Assembly (NCBI GenBank): GCA_023052935.1
Contig: CM041292.1
Coordinates: forward strand, 199,632,299-199,696,298
Length of the DNA stretch: 64,000 nt
Source of the DNA: Piezodorus guildinii
Taxonomy: Eukaryota; Arthropoda; Insecta; Hemiptera; Pentatomidae
Direction of reading: 5' to 3'
The notes under the pieces: model-generated
Database searches by the model: none
Told to the model about the DNA's origin: nothing
Seen by the model: the letters and a program-made list of their open reading frames with translations, nothing else
Part shown: positions 13,990-25,571 of the stretch, piece by piece
Layout: the number at the start of each line of letters is the position of its first letter
Position numbering within the stretch: position 1 is the first letter of the stretch
Made by a program: the position numbers and the translations under genes

Positions 13990-14113
13990 CTTTTTGCGGG
14001 ACTTGGTTATTTGGACTCAGGGGAACCTAAAACGTGTATTTCCGTTGAAAATTGGAATTCGAAAATTTTCACGATCGCAATACTTCCCCTTACTATATAT
14101 AGTAAGTGAAAGT
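12764..14113 (+). mobile_element. HINE-like element, copy 1, carrying a LINE tail
   Basis: This family starts TCTGGTGC, followed within ~25 bp by ACTTTCACTTACC. It ends with a hairpin whose last arm reads GGTAAGTGAAAGT, so the 13-mer is a subterminal inverted repeat. A variable CA microsatellite lies about 100 bp before the end. Copies abut A or T runs and show no clear target-site duplication. That combination is the architecture described for Helentron-associated elements (HINE/DINE-1 type), and the class is inferred from it. In this copy the CA tract (13529-13587 and 13917-13990) is split by a LINE tail. No protein is encoded. Confidence 0.7.
13588..13916 (+). mobile_element. 5'-truncated LINE 3' end (R1-like) in a CA repeat
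   Basis: The insert opens inside a frame reading E-x-NWNAVAEYAAQVGKKLR (residues near the C-terminus of an R1/LOA-type ORF2). It continues with ~200 bp of 3' UTR and ends in a long A-run that abuts resumed CA repeats. R1-clade elements of the Waldo type are known to target ACAY/CA microsatellites, which fits. The clade call rests on a short C-terminal segment. A related copy is at 62838-63131. Confidence 0.55.
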
Positions 14114-15535
14114 AAAAATTGGCTCTTATTTTTACCAAAAATATTTTCTTGAGAGGAGTTTGTGGTAAAGAGGTTTATGTTATTACACATACACATACAT
14201 ATAGTGTTGAGAAACATTACATAAAAGATAGAAATATATTAACTGGTTAATTTTGGTGGATTTGTCGTTTTGGGTCACCATTTGACTGGACTACACAATC
14301 TTTACCTCTGTCAAGGGATATTGATTTGCTATAATTTCTGCACGGCAGCGCTCGCGGTTTCGCCAAGTACTACTCTCGTCCTCTTAAACACCTAGCTTCA
14401 TTTGATATAAAATTATTTTTAAAACTGCATTTTCACCTTGATATGCTTTTTTTTCCTAAGATCATTTCTAGGCTCTTGCGTATGAATGCTTATTATTTAA
14501 TAGTATATTTACTTTGGAATGATTCAAATAAAATACAAGCACTGTGTGGTTGTATCGTTTGACACGAGATTATAGAAACTGGATGGTTTTCCATGATGTC
14601 GTTTTAATAGTGGAAAGGAAAATCTAAAATCTAAATGTAGGTTTTTTTAAGTATTTTAGAAATCTAAATTTGATAATAAATAACATTGTCGCATTTTAAA
14701 GTATACTGAAAAAAAAAATGCAACAAATTCAAAATAAAAACGCTGCAAATTATTACACAATGGTTTATTATTTCCAAATAACAATATTAGGGTATAACTG
14801 TTTATATGGCTGTTAATAGGCAATTAAGTTATATGAAAAGCACTAATTCAAGGATCACACTACCACTAATTTCAAAACGCAATATCTAAGCTAGTTGTTA
14901 ACCAAATTCAATGATTTTTTTTTTTTTTCATTTGGTCCAAAATTTAATTCTCTATCAAATAGCATTTTTATATTTGTATTGGTGTTTATTCATTTATTTA
15001 TTAGGAGAATCGGATTTTTTTTTTATTCGTTCTTCAGATTCTACGCATCTTGAAACGTTAGCTCTAAAATTTTGAGCAGGAGTAATTTTTTTTTTTTTTT
15101 TTTGTGATCGATTACATAGGTTGATTATTGAAAATAATAAACCAAAATTCAGAATTATGATTTACCTCACCTTGTATCTTGTACTCCTAACTTATAATAA
15201 GACTAGCCATAATCATGTAATTATAAGAATCGCTGCTTTGAGTGAAATCATATTTTACAAGCAGTATTTTTTTTTTCTTGGTAAATATTGCTTTTTTCAA
15301 CAGAATTAAAAAAAAATTCAATCAAATTCATAATTTTTTCAATTTATTTCATAATTTCTTGAACCCATTTTATATAGTTAATTTAATGAAATTTTCGATA
15401 CAGAAATCTAAATTTGAAAATAAATACAATTGTTGCATTTTAAAGTATACTGAAAACAAAAATCCTACAAATTCAAAATAAAAATTCAGAATTATGATTT
15501 GCCTCACCTTGTATCTTGAACTCTGGAACTCAAGG
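14114..15535. repeat. old repeat cluster with direct duplications
   Basis: The blocks TCTAAATTTGATAATAAATA (about 14660) and a close variant at 15408 form one direct pair. AAAATTCAGAATTATGATTT at about 15145 and 15482 forms another. TTCATAATTTCTTGAACCCA at about 15345 recurs at 18857. The block at 15010-15125 is the inverted partner of 9576-9680. No gene is recognised. Confidence 0.6.
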
Positions 15536-15539
15536 GTAA

Positions 15540-17267
15540 TCTGGCCAAGGCATACACATCCTGTATGAAGAAAGGTAAAGTGCCAAAAGATTGGTTAATA
15601 GGAGATATACCTATCTACAAAAAAGGAAAGAAAAACCTGTGCACAAATTACAGAGGGATTACGGTAACAAGCAGTGTGTGCAGGCTATATGGCCGAATCC
15701 TGAAGTAAAGGGTGAAGAAAGAATTCTTTGATCAGATGACAGAGGAACAGGCAGGATTCAGACGAGGTAGATCATGTTGCGATCATATTTTCACCCTGAT
15801 CCAACTTGTGCAGAAAAGAGCAGAATACGACCTAGAAACTCACCTCACATTCATTGATCTCCAGAAAGCATATGACAGTGTTCCTCTGAGGAAACTCTGG
15901 GAGTCGTTAGATTTGGCAAAGATAAGTAAAGGCCTGATAAGAGCTATAAAAAGTTTGTATATTGGAGCCAAATCGAGAGTGAAGATTGGAACGGAATTCT
16001 CAGAGCCTTTTCCAATCTCAAAGGGCTTGAAACAAGGATTTTGCCTATCGCCAACACTTTTTAACATCTATATAGAACGGGTCTTAAAGTCATGGAAAAA
16101 AAGTTGCCGGGGTATGGGAGTAGAGGTCGGTGAAGACGTTCTATTCACCTTACGATTCGCGGACGACCAGGTTGTCATAGCATCGGATGAATTCGATATG
16201 GAATATATGTTGAGGAAGCTCGTAGAAGTATATGCACAATAGGGTCTGGAAATAAATAAGGAAAAACCGAATATATGCCTATCCTCTCATCTGTCCATGC
16301 TCTCTGCCTGGAAGGCTGGACGATTCCACAAAGCGATGCCTTGAAATATCTAGGCGTTACTATAGATAAAAAAAAAAAAACCTGTACCTCTACAACCCAT
16401 GAAGGGTCTTGGGCTCAGTACATATAGAGATTCGTACTGTTTCTAGGCCAACGGCAGTGCAATGAGGTGACTAGACCTTAATCGCGCTCAGCCGCCAGAT
16501 TTTTCCCCACTTATTTTGGGTACCCAATTTAAAGAGGCTGGGTCTGCCCCAGGAGGGTCTCCATACCCTAGGGTCGTCCCCCGACTGAATTAACAGAATA
16601 AATAATATTCTGCCATAGCCGGGATTCGAACCCAGGACCCGGAGCACAGCAGACTAGCGCTCTATCCACTAGACCACGCCGCTCCCTTACTATAGATAAG
16701 AACGCATAAATAGATTGGGACATATCTAACAAGATTGTTAACGGAAAAAGGATTATCGGGATACTAAATGGAGTATTGTGGAATAAGAAGGTATCACTCC
16801 AATCGAAAAAGAAGATATTCCACTCCTTTTTGGCTGGCACTACGCTGTATGGATGTGAATCTTGGACAGTGAAGAAATCCCAGCAAAAAAATTATTATCC
16901 CTGCAGATCTATTTTTGGAGAAGAAATTGTGCCGTGTCTCGGCTAGAAAAAATCCCCAATAATCAAATAAGGGAAAGAGTGGAGGCCGAGCTCACCATTC
17001 TCGAAGAAATTAGTAGAATTCTGATGTGGTATGGGCACGTTATGAGAATGGATGAAGCACGTTGGCCTCTTCGAGTGATTGAATACTGCCTAACCAAGAG
17101 GAGAAAACGGGGAGGACCTCGGAAAAGATGGATAGAAGAGGTAGTGGAGGGTATGGCAGCCAGAGGTCTGACTGAGGACGGCTGGAATGATCGAGGTTGT
17201 TGGAGAGACGGAGTACTGAGGACCGGGATGTGACATCATTGCAGAACCCCAGAGAAAAAAAAAAAAA
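15540..17267 (+). pseudogene. LINE ORF2 relic (reverse transcriptase), split by a SINE
   Basis: This is the 3' part of a non-LTR retrotransposon (jockey/RTE-like superfamily; exact clade uncertain). The frame begins before a stop at 15706 and reads through the RT fingers motif GFRRGRSCCDH, motif A LTFIDLQKAYDSVP and the catalytic FADD (16156-16167). An in-frame stop at 16240 and a shift follow. The frame resumes near KYLGVTIDK at 16346, where a SINE interrupts it, and continues after 16700 through YGCESW and WYGHVMRMD to a stop at 17231. A short 3' UTR and A-run (17255-17267) close it. It lacks a 5' half with an endonuclease and cannot make active protein. Confidence 0.9.
16370..16686 (-). 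mobile_element. SINE family 1, full length with 13-bp TSD
   Basis: This is a tRNA-derived SINE in minus orientation. The head at 16686-16610 reads GGGAGCGGCGTGGTCTAGTGG (A box) and later GGTTCGAATCC (B box), the RNA polymerase III promoter pair. A conserved ~200-bp body follows, then a tail ending GGTACAGG and a T-run. Direct repeats TTACTATAGATAA flank it at 16357-16369 and 16687-16699. It sits in the LINE reverse-transcriptase relic, so it is younger than that LINE. Confidence 0.95.
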
Positions 17268-17404
17268 CTTAATCTAATATAACTATAATATAACATAACT
17301 TTAACTTTAATATAACTTTTTTTAAACAAACATAGCTTTTTTCAGCCAAATTGAAAAAAAAAAAAATTCAATCAAATGGAAACTCCCATTCTATCACCTT
17401 TAGG

Positions 17405-17960
17405 GTAAACCTCAAAGGAGAAAATGGTTAGTACGCTAGAGGTGCCAAAATTACTCCTAATAAAAACCATTTCTGAAATAAAAATTTACCTGTAAATATA
17501 TACAGATTCTTGGAAGTAAAATGGGGTTATAAACATAGACATCATTAAGAAGAAAAGCAATTAGCTGTGTAATGGAAATAAAAAAGGTGTGTGTAGAAAG
17601 TGATAATAACAAGTAAATCACATTGAATAGGTTTTTTGAATAATATTGACAATTTAAATCAAAATTTATAAAGATATTTTTATAAGACAAATGATCTAGT
17701 AATGTAATTTTTACTAATTTAAAATATATAACTTCTTTTTAGTCTTGATAATGAGTACAAAACCCCAAAACGTTTAAGAACAATGTGATAGATATTGAAG
17801 TAAAATAAATTTTTGAAAATGGAACTTATTGAGTGCTTATTTAAATATATAATAAAAGAGACAATGGTTAGAACGCTCAGGAGTGCCAAATGTACTCTGA
17901 GTAGAAATAATTTCTGGAAACAAAAATTTACCAGTAAATATATACATTGTTTTTTTAAAT
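17405..17960 (+). repeat. ~90-bp direct repeat pair
   Basis: The segments at about 17424-17515 and 17865-17955 share ATGGTTAG, GCCAAA, AAAAATTTACC and GTAAATATATACA in the same order. The second copy ends next to the pogo-like MITE. No gene is recognised in the region. Confidence 0.7.
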
Positions 17961-17972
17961 ATAAAAGGATTA

Positions 17973-18656
17973 CAGTAAACCCTCGTTTCAACGAACTCCA
18001 AGGGACCAACAAATTCTGTGTTCATTATAAAAGAATTCGTTATTTCCGAAAAATATATTGTATGTATATTATATGTCTTGGTATAAATTCAGGTGGTTAA
18101 AAAGAAATATTTTCAATACAGCATTCGCTTTCAGGCAAATGTTTATTTAGAAACTACAAAAGCAGTTAAAACTATGCACTATGTACATACTCGTATTTCT
18201 ATCTTATTTCACATTTTACATAATACTTTAAGATTAACATAAACCATCATTCAAAATACAAAACTTAAAAAGGAACTTACAATGTCATAATCACAGAAAT
18301 TCATATAAAGTTGAAATGATTAAAAAATTTTTTTTTCTTTTTTTGCACATCACGATGAAGACGCAACGGAGGCATCGATTTTATCTTTATTAGCGATAAT
18401 CGATTATAGAGGAGATTTTGATTTTTCCGCAATTTTCGATTTCGACTCAATTTTTTTATCCACTTCTTAGAGAATCGCCAAATTAATCGCCAACCTTGTA
18501 TTTAAATCAATGGATTTTCTCTTAACCTCGTAGGAAACTCGAATTAAAGCAAGTTATAAAAGCAATAAAAACAGAAAAACTAGCTGAAACACTAGAAACC
18601 AGAAGCTGTCACAGACTGTTCGTTATAACCGTGTTCGTTAAAAAGAGAGTTTACTG
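17973..18656. mobile_element. pogo/Tigger-like MITE with TA target duplication
   Basis: The element begins CAGTAAACCCTCGTTTCAAC and ends in the inverse GTTCGTTAAAAAGAGAGTTTACTG, split here as arms of about 24 bp. It is flanked on both sides by TA. These termini and the TA duplication are typical of pogo/Tigger-type Tc1-mariner elements. At 684 bp with no transposase frame it is non-autonomous. Confidence 0.85.
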
Positions 18657-18926
18657 TATTAATTTTAACTGGTCCCTTTTAATGGAGCTCCGTTAGCTCC
18701 GCGTCTACATCTAAATATAATTATCAGTACATTTTGATATGAGATGCGAAATAATAAAGTTCTGGACCATTAGATTTAATAAAAGGATAATTGCAACTTT
18801 TTGGCCTTTTAACTCCCATTCTATTATCTCACCATTAAATAATGTTTTCAATCTATTTCATAATTTCTTGAACCCATTTTATATAGTTAATTTAATGAGG
18901 TTTTGCTATCATGTTGTTGTGTATTC

Positions 18927-19235
18927 ATTTGACGTCACTTTGTGTTACCGTGGCTAACTGACGGTGCTACAGCGGAGGTTCTAAACTTTGCCTGTCTAGA
19001 TTTAATAAAGATAATGATCTTTACCGAGTTCCTGACATCGCTAAGGATCAGGATCCATTCGAGCCGATGGCCCTTGAATATTTGTTTTATGTATTTAACC
19101 AAATTCATAATTAAACTAAAGGATTTTCTACTCCTTTTAAAAACACTCTAGGGCCATCTTCCGGGTTTGATGGATGACCTTTGGCATAGAATGTTGTTAT
19201 ACTAGCCACAGCACCACAGGTGGCCCTTGATAGAT
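18927..19235 (-). mobile_element. SINE family 2, diverged
   Basis: Plus-strand reading shows TAACTGACGGTGCTACAGCG, CGAGTTCCTGACATCG and, near the head, GATGACCTTTGGCATAG. The sequence is more diverged than the copies at 33.4 and 63.3 kb, and it contains foreign sequence around 19060-19120. Confidence 0.7.
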
Positions 19236-19239
19236 TTAA

Positions 19240-19475
19240 TAATAAGGAGTTTAGAATTTAATATGCCAGAGGTCGTGGGTTCAAACCTGGTAGGCAACCT
19301 TAGGATTTTTTGATGCGAGTGAAAAATCCTTTGTTATGCCATCTTTCAGAGGGTACGTGATGAACCTGTGCGATGTCAGGTACTCCTTAGATTAAACCTG
19401 AATACGCATAATTTAGGACTCTCACTGTAAGACCGACCGAGTAGCCACAATAGCATAAATTAATAAACAACAAAA
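19240..19475 (+). mobile_element. SINE family 2, opposed to its neighbour
   Basis: The B-box-like GGGTTCAAACC (19270) is followed by the family body ending near GTGCGATGTCAGGTACTCC and ATAGCATAAATTAATAAAC. The extreme 5' end is lost. Head-to-head placement with 18927-19235 makes a large imperfect inverted repeat. Confidence 0.75.
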
Positions 19476-20006
19476 CGTGATTTATTTTCATTCAAATTAA
19501 TATTTCTTCTAAACGGCAGGTCCTAGCGACAAATATCATATAATTTAAAATATTTTCTACTGAATTTATGATCAGGAAACTGACAAGTTTTGGATTCGAC
19601 TAAGACCAACAAGCAATACCGTGTCAAACGTATTATATTTTTGAGGGTGAAAACAACGTTACACAATTAAAACTATTTACGCCCATCCAAAATACATGTA
19701 AAAATAAAACAACCTTAAACAGTAACTTAAGGCTTATGTCAATCTTCAAAGCAACAACCTAAAAGTCAATGAAACGAAAATTAACATGAGCCATAGTTCT
19801 AGCGGACTGTCAAAAGTTTGTTTACCTCGACTTCCACATTTTTCAATCTGGTGAACATGAAATATTAATCATTCTGATGGGAGTATGTTTTCAAAAGAAT
19901 GAATATAAAATAAAGGAAGCAATAATCGCAATTGCGGAAAAAAAGACTCATCAGAATAACAGAAATGAACAAATGAAGTAACAGCTGTTGAACTGCCTTA
20001 CAGATA
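19476..20006. other. unassigned DNA
   Basis: No gene or known repeat is seen in these ~530 bp. Confidence 0.4.
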
Positions 20007-20330
20007 AAAAAAAAAAAAAAAAAACCTGTACCACTACAACCCATGAAGGTTCTTGGGCTCAGTACATATAGAGATTCGTACTGTTTCTAGGCCAACGGCA
20101 GTGCAATGAGGTGATTAGGCCTTAATCACGCTCAGCCGCCAGGTTTTTCCCCAATTAATTTGGGTACCCACTTTATAGAGGCTGGGTCTGCCCCAGGAGG
20201 GTCTCCATACCCTAGGGTCGCTCCCCGACTGAATTAACAGAATAAATAATATTCTGCCATGGCCGGGATTCGAACCCAGGACCCGGAGCACAGCAGGCTA
20301 GCGCTCTATCCACTAGACCACGCCGCTCCC
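20007..20330 (-). mobile_element. SINE family 1, full length
   Basis: This copy is closely similar to 16370-16686, with the same A and B boxes in minus orientation. It is flanked by TTACAGATA at about 19998-20006 and 20331-20339. The T-run tail lies at 20008-20024 (A-run on the plus strand). Confidence 0.95.
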
Positions 20331-20364
20331 TTACAGATACTTCATTCAATTATAAAATTAAAAA

Positions 20365-21226
20365 TCTGTTGGGCGCAACACACGACTTTCACTTACGACC
20401 CTTGTTGAAATCAATTTAAGAATTTTTAAATACCGTTAGAGATGAAATTAGTTTAAAGAATTAATTAAATTGATTTTCGATAGAAACATGTGTTTTATTA
20501 AATAATCTATTATGTTATTACCTAAAACAATCAGTTAATTTTATCCGCTTTTCATCACTCTCTACTAACTTTTAAAAGCTTGTGTATGAGATAATATTTT
20601 TTTCTAAAATCTCAAGATTTCCAACGGTATATCATACATGTATATTAATTACTCTTCTAATGTTCAAAAACAAAAAATTGCATACAAAATATATTTTTTC
20701 AGTTTTCTCCTTTAGTTAGGTATCGAATTTATTCAATTTATATATTTACCTGTTTTTTATAAGTGCTAACAAGATAATATAGTTATTATTATCGAATCAA
20801 CGAAATTAAAGGTACTTTAGAGACAGAAAATTTAAAATATCGGCATTTAAGCCCTGTCAAACCATTTTAATCAGAATAGAACCTACATGATATTAAAGCC
20901 CATTAAATTTTACATCGATATAGCGAGTTTAATCAAAACCGTCAGAACCGTTTTCGAGAAAATTGAAAAAAGGTGCAAATTGCATGGTATAAAGTGCCTC
21001 TTCTGGTAAGCTCATTTTGATGAAAAAGATTTTGTCACGTCACGGGCGTATAGTTGTCTTAAATATGAAATTTCAGTTTCATAGGACTTACCGTTTCTGC
21101 CAGGGAGTTACCACACACAGACACACAGACCATTTGGACTGAGGGGACCCTAAAACTTTTATTTTCGTTGAAAACTGGAACTCGAAAACTTTCATGATCT
21201 CAATATATATATATATATAGTAAGTG

Positions 21227-21231
<5 letters not shown>
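20365..21231 (+). mobile_element. HINE-like element, copy 2
   Basis: It starts TCTGTTGGGCGCAACACACG, has the subterminal ACTTTCACTTAC, and ends TAAGTGAAAGT followed by an A-run. The CA tract is reduced to a few units (21112-21130). The body matches copy 1 closely over 20550-21110. Confidence 0.9.
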
Positions 21232-21258
<27 letters not shown>

Positions 21259-21318
21259 TCGAACGTTTCACTGACAACTTAATAAAAGGCTTGTATTTTG
21301 TAATTCATAATATAAAAA

Positions 21319-22206
21319 TCTGGTGCGCGCAACACACGAATTTCACTTACCTTAGTTGTTAAAATCAATTTTAGAATTTTTAAGTTCATTTAAAGATACA
21401 TACAAATTGTTAAAGAATTAATTATTTTGAATTTCAATAGAAACATGTGTTTTATTTATATTTTTATCAATAACAATCGGTTAGTTTTATCGGCTTTTCA
21501 TCACTCTTCATTAACCTTTAAAATGCTATATATTAGATAATATTTTTTTTCTAAAATCTTTAGCTATCCAACGGTATATTATACACCTATATTACTATTC
21601 TTGTGTTAAAAAACAAAAAAATTACATACAAAAATATGTTTGCACTTTTCTCCTTTAGTTGTTTATCAAATCCGCTCTACTTGCATATTTAACCGTTATT
21701 TACCAATGCTAGCAAGATGTACCATTTTTTTTTTTTTTAATCTATAAAATTAAAGGTACTTTAGAAGAAGAAATACCGGCATTTAAGCCTTTCCAGGCTA
21801 TTTCAATCAGAATGAAACTTACATGATATTAAAGCCAATTAAATTCTACAGCGTTATAGGGAGTTTACTCAAAATCGTAAGAAACCATTTTTGAGTAAAT
21901 CGTAAAACGGTGCAAAATGCATGGTATAAAGAAGATCATTCGGTCAGCTGATTTAGATGAAAAAGATTCTGTAACATCCCGGGCGTATAGTTGTCTTAAA
22001 TATGAAATCTCAGATTCATAGCACCTTTAGTTTTCGCCAAGCAGTTACCACACACACACACACACACACACGGTTTTTGCGGGACTTGGTCATTTGGACT
22101 CAGGGGACCCTAAAACGTGTATTTCCGTTGAAAACTGGAATTCGAAAATTCTCATGATCGCAATACTTTCCCTTACTATATATTTTGTATATAGGTAAGT
22201 GAAAGT
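21319..22206 (+). mobile_element. HINE-like element, copy 3
   Basis: A full-length copy: TCTGGTGCGCGCAACACACG at the start, a (CA)n tract at 22050-22071, and a terminal hairpin (TTACTATATAT...ATATAGGTAAGTGAAAGT). This is the clearest view of the 3' hairpin. Confidence 0.92.
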
Positions 22207-22868
22207 AAAAATGGCTGGTACTAAAATTATTATTCATCATCGTTTTCCGGTTTCGACCTCGTCTTCAATTTCTCGACCGACATTTCGCCTTACAAATTTT
22301 TTTTAATACCAAAATAGTAATCTGTGAAATATAATACTATTCCTGTCTTGCTGGAGCAGTAGCTTTTATACACTCCTACCCTGCTCTTATAATAAAATGA
22401 TACTGAAGGCAAAATATTTAGGTAACTTTCTCCATTCATTCCAATCGTGCAGATATGTATTTAATTCATTAAATAAATTAATATGGAGAGACGTTTTCCT
22501 TAGCATCAACCACTCTTTATACTGTCGTTATTTCTTTTCTGTTTTATTTCCTGCGAACAAGGAAAAAATCAACCAAAGCGAGTTGAATTGCATCATCTTT
22601 CAAACTCATTATGCTTTAAAGCTCCTTTCCTCATTATCTTCCAATATTATTGTAAATTTCGTTTAATTTTATATTTAACATACACTTCCATAGCTGCTTT
22701 ACTTATAAAAACACATATTTATCATAAACCAAATAACATGGAGGTTTTAAAAGAATTTGTCCATTTTGAAAGCTCTGCATTCCGGTAGCAGTTGGGTTCA
22801 GAAAAAATTGTTAACAAATTTTAAACTGTTTAAAATTGAGTTAAGACATTTTATAATTATTAATAACA
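22207..22868. other. unassigned DNA
   Basis: Open frames at 22397-22788 (plus) are short and have no recognised domain. Confidence 0.4.
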
Positions 22869-24215
22869 GGCCTACCGAACCCGAAGGTTCAACGCCGATA
22901 CCACCAAATTCCGCATACTCAGACTCGTCCAATGTTCATCGTTCAAGCCTAAGCCCCTGTGATCAGCCTTAACGCAATAGGCCTACCTATCGGTTCAGCG
23001 AATACCAACTTTCTCGGAATCCGTTCCTCACCGAGCTCAACAACTTTTCTCGTCCATTTGAGTCTCCGCGATGCTATCAACTCAATTATATTCACAGGTT
23101 ACAAGCTCCGCAATTTCGCGTTTTGCAACCTTCTAAACTCCTCAGTGGCCTCATCTCTCTTCGGACCAAATATTTTACGCAGTACCTTATTTTCGAAAAC
23201 CTTAAGCCGTTGTTCATCCCTCAAAGTAAGCGGTCACGTTTCACATCCGTAAAGAACCGTCGGAAGAATAATAGTTTTATAAATTCTAACCTTTAAGTTT
23301 TTAGACAGAAGCCGCGAGCTAAGTAATTTAGCAACTGAATAATAACACGCATTTATCGCCTTTAACCGGGACTTTATTTCCTCTTGGATTTCATTTTTTT
23401 TTTGTTATCATTGAACCTAAATACTTAAATTTCTCTACGTGTTCAAAAGTATGCCCTGATATATCAATATCACCAAGATCGCCACCGTTTCTACTACTAA
23501 TCATATATTTCGTCTTTTTGGTATTTAATTCGAGTCCTATTTCTTTACCGGTTTTTATTAACACACTTGTATTTAGTTGTATGGTTTCCGTGTCTTCACC
23601 TAGCAGTACAAAATCATCGGCATACCCCAAAACCGGAATCTTGTCACCCATATTTAAGCCTTTCTCGGTACACATCACCTTTTCTATGACATATTCTAAT
23701 GCTATATTAAATAAAACAGGTGAAAGGGAGTCACCCTGTTTCAAACCCGATCGCACCTCAATTTCTCGGAGTAATTTGACCGATTCTAACTTTATGGAAT
23801 GTTTCCGACAAACACATTTCTACTAGGTTTACTAACTTTCTAGGTATTCCCTGTTCAATCATGATGTTATATAGCTTTTGACGGTCCATGGAATCATAAG
23901 CCTTTTTAAAATTTATATTAAGTTGATGGACTACACCGTTGTATTCCAACTTTTTCTCCAATATTTGACGTAAGGAAAGTATTTGATCAATAGTCGAGCG
24001 ATTCCGCCTAAAACCACATTGGTAGTCTCCGATAATTTCCTCAGTATTCCGTGATTCGGCTAGTTAGTATTGGCGAGAAAATTGTATAGCATACTGGAAG
24101 AAGAGAGATCCCACGATAGTTAATATACAATCCGTCCTCGATCCTTTTTTGTGAATCGGAATAAGTATTGATTCTTTCCATTCTTCGGACATTTTTTCAT
24201 TATTTTATAACTAAT
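22869..24215 (-). pseudogene. second LINE ORF2 relic (reverse transcriptase)
   Basis: Minus-strand coding remnants run in order: EEWKESILIPIHKKG (about 24190), CGFRRNRSTIDQ (about 24010), NFKKAYDSMDRQKL (about 23900), GLKQGDSLSPVLF (23740), the catalytic YADD (23613-23624), EKFKYLGSMI (23420), a CET-x-PLTLRDEQRL block (about 23240) and a conserved C-terminal tract to about 22950. At least two frameshifts (near 23757 and 23395) and several stops break it. It differs from the LINE at 15.5 kb but belongs to the same broad endonuclease-type LINE group. Confidence 0.88.
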
Positions 24216-24221
24216 CCGCTT

Positions 24222-24223
<2 letters not shown>

Positions 24224-24287
<64 letters not shown>
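24224..24287. repeat. (TA)n microsatellite
   Basis: A pure TA tract abutting the 5' break of the LINE relic. Confidence 0.95.
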
Positions 24288-24289
<2 letters not shown>

Positions 24290-24334
24290 GGGTTAAATGA
24301 AATACAAAAAAAGTTGATGATTTTTATAAGTCTA

Positions 24335-25046
24335 GTCCAAAACCTAAAAGTTGCACGAAACTGAAATTTCATATTTAAAACATCTATAGGCCCGAGAAAT
24401 TACAGCAAATTTTTCATCAAAATCAGCTAAACCGAAGAACCACTTTATACTATGCAGTTTGAATCTTTTGACGATTGTCTCAAAAACAGCTTTGAAAATA
24501 TGGATGTAAAATTCAATGTAGTGTGGGTTTAATTCTGATTGAAATAGTCTGACATGGCTTAAATGCCGATATTTTAAAATTTCTTATTTAAAGTACCTTT
24601 AATTTTATAGACTTAAAATAAATTGGAACGACACCTTGCTAGAATTGATAAATGACGGTTAAATATGCAAGTTGAGCGGATTTGATAAACAACTAAAGGA
24701 GAAAAGTGCAAACATATCTTTATCAATTTTTGTATTTTTGAACACAAGAATAGTAATATAGATGTTTAATATACCGTTGGATAGCTAAAGATTTTAGAAA
24801 AAATATTATCTAATAACAGCATTTTAAAGGGTTAATGAAGAGTGATGAAACGCCGATGAAACTAACTGATTATTGTAGATAAAAATATAATAGATTATTT
24901 ATTAAAACACATATTTCTATTTTTCTATTGAAATTCAATTTAATTAATTATTTAAAAATTTATTTATATCTCTATGTGTATTTAAAAATTCTTAAATTGA
25001 TTTTAACAACAGAGGTAAGTGAAAGTCGTGTGTTGCGAGCACCAGT
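24335..25046 (-). mobile_element. HINE-like element, copy 4, 3'-truncated
   Basis: Minus orientation. The plus reading ends GGTAAGTGAAAGTCGTGTGT...CCAG followed by a T-run, which is the family's 5' end. The CA tract and terminal hairpin are missing. Confidence 0.88.
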
Positions 25047-25571
25047 TTTTTTTTTTAATTAAAAAACAACACATATTTTACTAAACGAAGAGTTCGTTGA
25101 CCAGTTAACTTTGATTGCAACTGACTTTATGCAGCAGACGTTCATATTTACAGTCTACGATGAGAGTACATTTCATTTCTGCATGAATAAAAACTTTCTT
25201 CAAATTAGACACGTTTCTCCTCAGTTCCTGTCCTACTAGTCAATTGAAGCTGTTGTAGCTCCAATATGACTTGTGCTATGTAAATAAAAAATGTTGAGAT
25301 AATCAGCAATTCACTATGTCAAGCAGTTATTTCTAAACTACGACATATTAAAGGCATTCATTACAACATTATTCGAAAAAAAGAGATATACATTGATAAG
25401 CCCTTAAATATTTTAAAATAAAACGCTGCATTCTTAGAAAAATAATGTTTTGAAATAAATAATAAATTAGACTTGAGAAAACAAGCGCCTACAATAAAAG
25501 TCGTGTTAAAAGAGATGTGGTCATTCTCAAGTAAATCGCCTCCATTAAAATCAGAACATGAAAATAAAAAA
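25047..25571. other. unassigned DNA
   Basis: No gene or repeat family is recognised between two HINE-like copies. Confidence 0.4.

Noticed and set aside
13432..14109. Open frames rich in Thr-His
   Set aside because: Produced by the CA microsatellite. Only the short LINE-derived C-terminal segment is meaningful.
16610..16686. tRNA gene
   Set aside because: A and B boxes are present, but it is the head of a repeated SINE with target duplications and a poor acceptor-stem fold.
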